Source: a virus. Taken from it: a stretch of 64,000 nucleotides of DNA. The position numbers and the translations under genes were made by a program. Positions 57,648 to 64,000 of the stretch are shown one piece after another (position 1 is the first letter of the stretch; every line of letters starts with the position of its first letter). The notes below the pieces were generated by a model. It was not told the DNA's origin, did not search any database, and saw only the letters and a list, made by a program, of their open reading frames with translations. The stretch is from IMG/VR virus record IMGVR_UViG_3300032242_001941, positions 1-64,000 of that record; one strand, written 5' to 3'.

Positions 57648-59691
57648 AAAAATCTTAACAAGTCCGTGGACTGCTCTATTGACGCTGGCCTTAGTAGTGG
57701 GGTTACGGGTAGCAGACCCTACATTTGTTGAAAGCGTTCGTCTACGCTATTTTGATACGCTTATAACTAGTAAGCCTGCAGAAGTTATAGGTGTTAGTGT
57801 TGTAAACATTGATGAAAAGGCATTAGAAAAATATGGACAATTTCCTTTCTCCCGCGATCAGTACGCTGCCATCGTCCGGGATTTATATCGCCGCAATGCT
57901 GGTCTTGTTGTTTTTAACATCCTTACTCCTGATCGCGATCGCATGGGGCATGATGCAGAATACATCCAAGCCCTTCGCCAGTATCCAACAATTCTCCCTA
58001 ACATTGGGTCGCAAACTTCTCGTAATACTCCAAAAGCTCCTGGCTCAGTAGTCATAGGCCCATTTGGTCTAGATGCCTTTGTTACCTATCCTGGTATTAT
58101 TGCTAACCAACCTGCTATTGAAAATGCCGCAGTCGGTGTTGGTATTGTAAATACCTTGCCAGAAGTAGACGGTGTCGTTCGTCGCATGCCAATGGTAGTA
58201 GCATATGATGGCAAGTTGTACCCGAGCCTTGCTATGGAAACACTTCGAGTAGCTGGCGCCGACACCACTTTCCAAGTGAAGATCAACGAAACAGGCGTTG
58301 AGAAAATGCGCATTCCAAAGTTTGGAGCTATTACAACAGATTCATTGAGCCGTATTTGGGTTGACTGGTCACTGGTACCAAGTAAATATGGTTTAACGGA
58401 CTTGCCAAAAGATTTTGAAGGTGAAATTGTTATTGTTGGTGTATCAGCACAAGGACTTGCAAACCCTGTAGCTACAAGCCTTGGCGAAATGCTACCACAA
58501 GATTTACAAGCAAGTGTATTGGGTACTGTAATTGCCAATAGAGATCGTCCGGCAATTACTCGCCCAGATTGGGCCGATGGTGCAGAAATTGTATTTGTCG
58601 TTACGGCAGGTATTGTATTGTTATTTTTATCAAGGTGGGTTTATGTTGGACTTTGTTCATCTGTTTTTATACTCGGCGGGAGTATATTGCTGTCTCGTTG
58701 GGCTTATGGAAATTACGCTTGGCTTGTGGACGCGACTATTCCAGTCGTTGGCCTTGGCCTTGTGCTTCTTCATGCTTATGGTGTTAAGTTCGTAAGTGAG
58801 TTTTTACAAAAGCAAGCAATCAAGAAACAGTTTGCTGGCTACTGCTCCAAAGAAGTAGTGGAGCTATTGCAAAAAGATCCAGACCTAATCAAACGCGGTG
58901 TGCGCAAAGATGTCAGTGTCATGTTCTCAGACCTACGTGGCTTTACTCCTATCGGTGAACACTATGGTGATGATGTTGCTGGACTTGGAAAATATATGAA
59001 CGGTTATATGGATAGCATTAGTTGTCCTATTCTAGATAACAAAGGTATGATTATTAAGTATGTAGGTGATGCATCGATGCACATACACGGCGCTCCTATT
59101 GAAGATCCTAATCACGCACATACTATTGTTAAGGTAGGACTTGAGATGTTAGATGCTGTGGATGAATACACTAAACTAATGGAAGCACAAGGATTACCTC
59201 CTGCCGCAATGGGTTGGGGTTGTAACTCAGGTATTGGCTTTATTGGTGAAATGGGAAGCACAGATAGACACAGCTATGACATCTTAGGTGACATGGTTTC
59301 AACAGCTGCACGACTAGAAGCACGTTGTAAGGCCTATGGTGTGTTATGTATTATTGGTGCTGAAACATACAATAGAACTCGAGACGATTTCTTTTACTTG
59401 TTACTAGACAACTTGCAACCAAAAGGCAAAACAGTAGCAGACTTAATCTATACAGTATTACGTACTAAAGGTGTAGACTACAGTAAAGATAAGGCACAAC
59501 ACGAAAAAATGCATGACTTGTACCGAGCTAAAAAGTTTGATGAAGCCGCCGCTATGTGTACTAAAATGAAAGGCACCTTTGGCGGGCAGATGGACAAGTA
59601 CTACAAGATATGGATTGAACGTTGCGAGTTTATGAAAGAACAAAATTTACCAGATAACTGGAATGGCGAATTTGTGGCACACGAAAAATAG
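57640..59691 (+). CDS. CHASE2-domain membrane adenylate/guanylate cyclase (class III)
   Basis: 683 residues. N-terminal transmembrane helix, then a CHASE2-type extracytoplasmic sensor (VSVVNIDEKALEKYGQFPFS, then PDRDRMGHDAEY and VDGVVRRMPMV), three transmembrane helices (about 313-385) and a class III cyclase domain. Metal Asp are D431 (MFSDLRGF) and D477 (KYVGDASM). Adenine-selecting Lys 473 and Asp 547 (YDILGD) favour ATP, but the transition-state Asn is Ser 554 while Arg 558 is kept. Probably makes cAMP in response to an envelope signal; the substituted Asn may alter rate. Confidence 0.92.
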   Translation: MLKKILTSPWTALLTLALVVGLRVADPTFVESVRLRYFDTLITSKPAEVIGVSVVNIDEKALEKYGQFPFSRDQYAAIVRDLYRRNAGLVVFNILTPDRDRMGHDAEYIQALRQYPTILPNIGSQTSRNTPKAPGSVVIGPFGLDAFVTYPGIIANQPAIENAAVGVGIVNTLPEVDGVVRRMPMVVAYDGKLYPSLAMETLRVAGADTTFQVKINETGVEKMRIPKFGAITTDSLSRIWVDWSLVPSKYGLTDLPKDFEGEIVIVGVSAQGLANPVATSLGEMLPQDLQASVLGTVIANRDRPAITRPDWADGAEIVFVVTAGIVLLFLSRWVYVGLCSSVFILGGSILLSRWAYGNYAWLVDATIPVVGLGLVLLHAYGVKFVSEFLQKQAIKKQFAGYCSKEVVELLQKDPDLIKRGVRKDVSVMFSDLRGFTPIGEHYGDDVAGLGKYMNGYMDSISCPILDNKGMIIKYVGDASMHIHGAPIEDPNHAHTIVKVGLEMLDAVDEYTKLMEAQGLPPAAMGWGCNSGIGFIGEMGSTDRHSYDILGDMVSTAARLEARCKAYGVLCIIGAETYNRTRDDFFYLLLDNLQPKGKTVADLIYTVLRTKGVDYSKDKAQHEKMHDLYRAKKFDEAAAMCTKMKGTFGGQMDKYYKIWIERCEFMKEQNLPDNWNGEFVAHEK

Positions 59692-59743
59692 CCCTATAGT
59701 TAAACTTTAGAGGGGTTGTAAAAAGGTCATAATTAATGTTTAT

Positions 59744-60268
59744 ATGACCCGCACTATTCACAAATATCAATTACATCCATTTTGGGATGATGAATACAAA
59801 CATTTATCCTATGTTCATGAATCATTTAATGATCCTGAATTAACTAACACTTGGTTGGCCCAGGGTTATCCTGATCAATTTACCGGCGACATGTGTGATA
59901 TGCGCAGTCCACAACCCACGTGGAATCAACGATTTGTGGACATCTTTCGAGGGCAAGGGTGGCGAGACGTTGGTACCAGTTATTATCGAATGAATACTGG
60001 TACAGTATTACCTACTCACAGTGACTTATACCTAAAATACATCGAACTTTTTAACTTACGAGGTCGCGAACATACCATACGCCGTGCTATAATATTTTTA
60101 GAAGATTGGCAACCGGGCCACTATGCTGAATATCGAAATATTGCCTATGTGAATTGGCGAGCCGGTGCCACAATTGAATGGACATATGATACTCCACACA
60201 TGGCAGCTAATTTAGGATTAACTCCAAGATACACTTTACAAATAACAGGACACATAGATGGTCAATAG
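59744..60268 (+). CDS. 2OG-Fe(II) oxygenase-like protein
   Basis: 174 residues. Iron-binding HxD is H92/D94 (LPTHSDLYL), distal His is H152 (TPHMAANLG), and a 2-oxoglutarate-binding Arg follows (R162 in TPRYTLQITG). The double-stranded beta-helix pattern is plausible. Such enzymes hydroxylate amino acids, proteins or small molecules. Overlaps the amidinotransferase gene by 11 bp, so they are likely functionally linked. Confidence 0.82.
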   Translation: MTRTIHKYQLHPFWDDEYKHLSYVHESFNDPELTNTWLAQGYPDQFTGDMCDMRSPQPTWNQRFVDIFRGQGWRDVGTSYYRMNTGTVLPTHSDLYLKYIELFNLRGREHTIRRAIIFLEDWQPGHYAEYRNIAYVNWRAGATIEWTYDTPHMAANLGLTPRYTLQITGHIDGQ

Positions 60269-61181
60269 TCGCAATGAATGGGATCCGTTAGAAGCTATTA
60301 TTGTAGGTAGTGCTACCAATGCTAATTGGCCAATGACTGATCCAGTGTTTGCTGAAGAAGCTAGGAATAGCCTGTGGACCAAAACACCGGCACCCGGTGG
60401 CCCAGTGCCGCAGTTTATCGTTGATGAAGCTAATCGCGAATTAGACATCTTGTCAGAAACCCTAGTTCGATATGGCGCTACAGTTTATCGTCCTCGACCA
60501 ATGGATTTTGTTAAACGCCAAGGCATGTACAACTATTGTCCAAGAGATCGACTACTAGTGGCCGGCGATACTGTAGTTGACTGCAACATGATGTATCCGT
60601 GTCGCAATCAGGAAATTGAAAATTATTATAGATTACTTGCAGATGCTTGTAACACATATACTATGCCTAGAGACCAAGATATGACCCTGGATGCCGCAAA
60701 CATTTGTCGACTTGGAGATACTTGGTTATTTTTACAATCAGCATCGGGTAGTATTTCTGCGTACTATTGGTTAAAGTCAAAATTCCCTAAAATTACAATT
60801 GAGCTGTGTAACTTTTACGCAGGTGTCCATATTGATTCTACTATTACTCCTTTGCGTGAAGGACTAGTCATGTTAAATGCCGGACGTGTTACTGAAGATA
60901 ACTGTCCACAAGCATTTCAAGATTGGGAAAAAATTTGGGTCACAGAAAACATGATTGTAGCACAAGACTTTTATCAATATCCTTATGCGTCAAAATGGAT
61001 AGCTATGAATATGTTGGTCTTGGATCCAGAAACTGTAATCATAGATGCCGCACAAACAGAGCTAATTACTATACTGAAGTCCCGAGGAATTGATTCAATT
61101 CCCTTGACACTAAGCCATAGTAGAACACTAGGCGGCGGATTTCATTGTGTAACCTTGGATACTCGTAGACGTCATGCATAA
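60258..61181 (+). CDS. Amidinotransferase (glycine amidinotransferase family)
   Basis: 307 residues. Catalytic triad positions are visible: Asp 145 (LDAANICR), His 191 with Asp 193 (GVHIDST) and Cys 297 (LGGGFHCVTLD), matching human AGAT landmarks. The family transfers an amidino group, usually from arginine to an amine such as glycine. The true acceptor here is unknown. Shorter than animal AGAT (423). Downstream gene starts 8 bp before its stop. Confidence 0.92.
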   Translation: MVNSRNEWDPLEAIIVGSATNANWPMTDPVFAEEARNSLWTKTPAPGGPVPQFIVDEANRELDILSETLVRYGATVYRPRPMDFVKRQGMYNYCPRDRLLVAGDTVVDCNMMYPCRNQEIENYYRLLADACNTYTMPRDQDMTLDAANICRLGDTWLFLQSASGSISAYYWLKSKFPKITIELCNFYAGVHIDSTITPLREGLVMLNAGRVTEDNCPQAFQDWEKIWVTENMIVAQDFYQYPYASKWIAMNMLVLDPETVIIDAAQTELITILKSRGIDSIPLTLSHSRTLGGGFHCVTLDTRRRHA

Positions 61182-61737
61182 AATAAAAGAAAAAATTAGT
61201 TGGGTATTATCAGATTCTGTAGTATTAGATCCTACACAGGATATCGAAGAACTTAAACGAGTTGGTGCATTTTGGGGAAGTTGGCGCACCTGGAGAGCCT
61301 GTCAAACAGACAACGTAATCTGTCACGATCAGATCAAGGCCGACGAGTTGATACAACGAGAATTTCAAAAGTCCTGTAATTTTTACATACCAGAATCGGT
61401 TAATGCTAGTATTAATCGACCCGAGGGTGTAAAAGTGTATGCTGGAGAATTTGTACATAATGTAATAAAGCAAGAAGAAATTGTGGCCATGCATTTGGCT
61501 GCAACCACCAGTGATATTGTTATAATGCTAGGATGGGATCTTACTACACTTGAGGCCAATGCAGATCGTTTGCAGGCCAATCAAGCACAGCATCATCGTA
61601 ATTTGGTGCAACAGGCCTTTATAACTTACAACCAGATTCAATGGGTCATAGTAGATCATGCAGGTCCAATTGATCCAAATTTAACTGATTTGGACAATGT
61701 AGTCACCGATACTTTGGCTACAGTTTTACACTTATAA
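61174..61737 (+). CDS. Unknown protein coupled to the amidinotransferase
   Basis: 187 residues overlapping the amidinotransferase by 8 bp. Alpha/beta pattern with conserved-looking VYAGEFVHNVIKQEEIVAMHL and SDIVIMLGWDL segments. No known motif. Part of the oxygenase-amidinotransferase operon; function unknown, perhaps a third step in the same pathway. Confidence 0.68.
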   Translation: MHKIKEKISWVLSDSVVLDPTQDIEELKRVGAFWGSWRTWRACQTDNVICHDQIKADELIQREFQKSCNFYIPESVNASINRPEGVKVYAGEFVHNVIKQEEIVAMHLAATTSDIVIMLGWDLTTLEANADRLQANQAQHHRNLVQQAFITYNQIQWVIVDHAGPIDPNLTDLDNVVTDTLATVLHL

Positions 61738-61739
61738 CC

Positions 61740-61768
61740 TTGACAATTAATACATATTGCCGTATAAT
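61740..61768 (+). promoter_or_regulatory. Sigma70-like promoter with leaderless spacing
   Basis: TTGACA, a 17-bp spacer and TATAAT, both perfect. The -10 ends 6 bp before the ATG at 61775. Confidence 0.85.
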
Positions 61769-61774
61769 AGCAGT

Positions 61775-62080
61775 ATGACTAAGAAAACTGGCAATTATAC
61801 TGCTCCTGACAAATCAGACTTGCATAGATGGTATGTTTATACACATACCGATCCGGCAACTGGAGAAATTGTTTATGTAGGCGAAGGTACTGGTCAGCGA
61901 TTTTCAGCCGTTAACACTCGAGCAAGCGACCATTCTTGGTTTCTTAAAGAAGTAATACATGACAAACGGCTAGACTGTTTTCAGATTGTTGAATCACGGT
62001 TAACTAAAGAAGAAGCAAGAGCACTAGAGTATCAACTAATTACCAAATATAAACCAAAATTTAATAAAGCGATGAAATGA
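61775..62080 (+). CDS. GIY-YIG-type nuclease domain protein
   Basis: 101 residues from the ATG at 61775; an in-frame ATG at 61757 lies inside the promoter spacer and is rejected. The GIY-YIG pattern is degenerate but visible: WYVYTHTDPATGEIVYVGEG, a conserved Arg (GQRFSAV) and a downstream Glu (LEYQLITKYKP). Standalone GIY-YIG proteins often cut or nick DNA in repair or homing. Overlaps uvdE by 4 bp. Confidence 0.75.
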   Translation: MTKKTGNYTAPDKSDLHRWYVYTHTDPATGEIVYVGEGTGQRFSAVNTRASDHSWFLKEVIHDKRLDCFQIVESRLTKEEARALEYQLITKYKPKFNKAMK

Positions 62081-63102
62081 TTAAACGTATTGGTTTTTGT
62101 TGCAAATGGCTCAATGATCCGTCTGAATGTGGCGGCATGAAGGTCAATGCAGTGGATCGGGACCTTAACGGGCGTTCAACTACCATGCGTTGGTTGCGTG
62201 AGCACCCTGCAGAAGCCGAACAGCGCCAGTGGGACATCATGAATCACAACACCGCTGCCGCTGTCAAGTTGATCGAGCGTGTGGCCACATTACCGCCTGA
62301 ACGTCGCATGGTGAGGTTAGGCAGTGAAATGCTACAGGGCTATACTGAACCGTCATGGATTGACTGGTGGCAACAGACTGATGTGCAGAATCATTTGGAA
62401 AAGATTTTTGCTCCTATAGGCGAAACTGCTCGTAGATTGGATGTGCGACTGAGTTTTCATCCTGGACAGTTTTGTGTGTTGGCCAGTGAGAATCCTGGCA
62501 TTGTGGGAAGATCTATACAGGAGTTTGAATATCATGCAGATATGGCCAGGTGGATGGGTTATGGCAAATCATTTCAGGACTTTAAGATCAACGTCCACAT
62601 ATCGGGTAAACGCGGTCCCGAAGGTTTACGAGACGCCTACAGCAAACTCTCACCCGAAGCCCGTAACTGTATTACTATTGAAAACGAAGAAAATTCTTGG
62701 GGGTTAAATGATTGTCTTACCATTTCTGATATTGTGCCTGTTGTGCTCGATATTCATCATTACTGGATCCGTGAGGGAGCCTACATCCTACCTGGAGACG
62801 ACCGTGTTAAAAGAGTTGTTGACAGTTGGCGCGGTGTTCGTCCTGCTATGCATTACAGTGTCAGCAGGGAAGATATACTTGTCGGACACAATGCCAACCA
62901 AGCACCTGACTATCCGGCACTTCTGGTAGCGGGTTATAAGAAACAGAAACTAAGAGCACACTCAGACTTTTACTGGAATCAATCTGTAACTGACTGGGCC
63001 TTGAGTTTCTGGGAACAGTTTGATATACAGTGCGAGTCAAAGGGCAAGAACTTGGCCAGTGCTCAGGTCTATGCTCGTGCGGTAGAGTTGAATTTGGTTT
63101 AA
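62077..63102 (+). CDS. UV-damage endonuclease UvdE/UVDE-like
   Basis: 341 residues. TIM-barrel UVDE features: FHPGQFCVLAS, IENEENSWGLNDCL, VVLDIHHYWI and AHSDFYWN (metal His/Asp/Glu). Cuts 5' of UV photoproducts and other lesions in alternative excision repair. Coupled to the GIY-YIG gene by ATGA overlap, forming a small repair operon. The last base is shared with the next start. Confidence 0.95.
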   Translation: MIKRIGFCCKWLNDPSECGGMKVNAVDRDLNGRSTTMRWLREHPAEAEQRQWDIMNHNTAAAVKLIERVATLPPERRMVRLGSEMLQGYTEPSWIDWWQQTDVQNHLEKIFAPIGETARRLDVRLSFHPGQFCVLASENPGIVGRSIQEFEYHADMARWMGYGKSFQDFKINVHISGKRGPEGLRDAYSKLSPEARNCITIENEENSWGLNDCLTISDIVPVVLDIHHYWIREGAYILPGDDRVKRVVDSWRGVRPAMHYSVSREDILVGHNANQAPDYPALLVAGYKKQKLRAHSDFYWNQSVTDWALSFWEQFDIQCESKGKNLASAQVYARAVELNLV

Positions 63103-63335
63103 TGGAGCAGTTAAAACTTTGGCCACCGCCTGAGTGGACAGAATGCGTAGTTACATGGGATTCGATATTAGAATCAAAAGAAGTTCATCCTCAAGAGTTA
63201 TATGATTGGTGCGATGGTCACCCTAGCCCAAGTAGATATCACGTACACGGTTGGCGATCAACTTACGGATTTGCGTTTAGATTTGAGAATCCGCATGATG
63301 CAATCTTGTTTAAATTAATTTGGAAATGTGAGTGA
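63102..63335 (+). CDS. Small protein downstream of uvdE
   Basis: 77 residues from the ATG at 63102 (TAATG overlap); an upstream in-frame ATG at 63030 lies inside uvdE. Trp-rich (LWPPPEWTECVVTWDS and DWCDGHPSPSRYHVHGW). No known family. Confidence 0.62.
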   Translation: MEQLKLWPPPEWTECVVTWDSILESKEVHPQELYDWCDGHPSPSRYHVHGWRSTYGFAFRFENPHDAILFKLIWKCE

Positions 63336-64000
63336 ATGCCAAAAATTTTATACATAATCGAGCCAACAGTTGATTTTAACCTGACTGAACCAACATCTGT
63401 ACTGTTAACTCATTGCAACGACAAGTTAATACACGACAAGTATCATACATCTCTCGGCGATTTAACACGTCAAGAAATATGTTCTATTGTTGATCAATTT
63501 GATTCGATATCATTTGTTGAAAATGGATTTGATAAAAGTTCAACTATCTATAAAGAAACATTAATTTTGTTAAATTTTTTACAGCATCGTCATACTGTAG
63601 TAAATTTTACTAAAGATAATGTAATTAACTTTATCAATGACCAAGATCTTGTTCAGCGTCCTGACACGCCAGTATTATGGGTCTTTGGGTGCAGTCATAG
63701 TCATGGAGTTGGTCTAGACAGTTTTGAGCAATGCTACAGCAGTATAGTGAGTAAACAATTAAACTTACCATTAAAATCAATCACTCAACCTGGTAGTTCA
63801 TTGGGTTGGAGTTTCAGGCACATGATGCAGGCCAATATACGATCCGACGATTTAGTAATTTGGCAGTTGACTACGCCTGAAAGATTTACAAAAGCAGTAG
63901 ACTTTACCGGGAAATGCAAAGAGATATTGCTAAAAAATGCCAGTGTAGAAGAAGTTTTATTTTGGTCTGACTTGCAACTATTTTATAATCATGTAAATTA
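63336..64000 (+). CDS. SGNH-type hydrolase-like protein, cut by window end
   Basis: The ATG at 63336 directly follows the previous stop and the frame stays open to the window end (at least 221 residues). Around residue 113 is WVFGCSHSHGVGL, matching the SGNH block I Gly-x-Ser context, followed by SITQPGSSLGWSFRHM and LVIWQLTTPER, a pattern seen in phage SGNH-like proteins. The catalytic Asp/His would lie beyond the window. The call is partial. Confidence 0.6.
   Translation, partial: MPKILYIIEPTVDFNLTEPTSVLLTHCNDKLIHDKYHTSLGDLTRQEICSIVDQFDSISFVENGFDKSSTIYKETLILLNFLQHRHTVVNFTKDNVINFINDQDLVQRPDTPVLWVFGCSHSHGVGLDSFEQCYSSIVSKQLNLPLKSITQPGSSLGWSFRHMMQANIRSDDLVIWQLTTPERFTKAVDFTGKCKEILLKNASVEEVLFWSDLQLFYNHVN

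Noticed and set aside
59716-59744. TTGTAA with a possible TTTATA before the oxygenase gene
   Set aside because: The -10 would overlap the start codon and is weak.

Overview
The window looks like part of a large T4-like myovirus genome. It carries a co-directional T4 core: large terminase (gp17), ssDNA-binding protein (gp32), UvsX, UvsY, UvsW, a gp62-like clamp-loader candidate, primase (gp61), helicase (gp41), class Ia ribonucleotide reductase NrdA/NrdB with glutaredoxin, ATP-dependent DNA ligase, and a PAAR spike tip. Many genes are preceded by T4-type late promoter motifs (TATAAATA or N-TAAATA-C). A second group has sigma70-like promoters (TTGACN, 17 bp, TATAAT). Lipoproteins, curli secretion genes and an aquatic-phage style gene content suggest a Gram-negative, probably aquatic, host. 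I see no ribosomal RNA, tRNA, integrase, transposase or CRISPR array. The host assignment is inference.

Layout. 1-1.8 kb: NUC1-type nuclease (cut by the window edge) and a radical SAM protein. 1.8-7 kb: terminase, then a 1055-residue protein ending in glycine-zipper modules separated by TDEG-type linkers. 7-23 kb: replication and recombination block, interrupted by a forward radical SAM gene between primase and helicase and a reverse-strand radical SAM gene after helicase. 23-31.8 kb: mostly late virion-type or unknown genes, a predicted nucleotidyltransferase/ligase fusion, IscU-IscA and a PD-(D/E)XK nuclease. 31.8-36 kb: nrdA, a small secreted repeat protein, nrdB and glutaredoxin. 36-40 kb: PAAR protein and two large structural proteins, the second with five Ig-like repeats. 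40-46.9 kb: small early-type genes, three exported proteins, DNA ligase and a chain of small membrane proteins. 46.9-51.6 kb: a proteostasis island of ClpX, ribosomal protein bS21, GroES, GroEL, Hsp20 and ClpS. 51.6-54 kb: reverse-strand phosphoesterase and small membrane proteins. 54-57.3 kb: curli-like operon (CsgF, CsgG, curlin-like repeats, FecR-like protein). 57.4-59.7 kb: CHASE2-adenylate cyclase. 59.7-61.7 kb: 2OG-Fe(II) oxygenase, glycine amidinotransferase homologue and an unknown gene. 61.8-64 kb: GIY-YIG nuclease, UV-damage endonuclease and an SGNH-like protein cut by the window end.

How it may work together (inference). The core genes supply nucleotide synthesis, recombination-dependent replication and packaging. 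The accessory islands target the host: protein folding and degradation plus ribosome composition, Fe-S assembly, export of amyloid-like protein through a CsgG channel, cAMP signalling through a membrane cyclase, and a small modification or biosynthesis operon.

The most unusual observations are the CHASE2 cyclase with a substituted catalytic Asn beside a complete curli-like operon; a 192-residue relative of the bacterial Pol III alpha core that keeps the catalytic Asp residues; a radical SAM cassette bounded by an exact 17-bp repeat at the helicase start; a bulged 5'-UTR hairpin with compensatory changes before hsp20 and before a vestigial ORF; and widespread leaderless-type promoter-to-start spacing.
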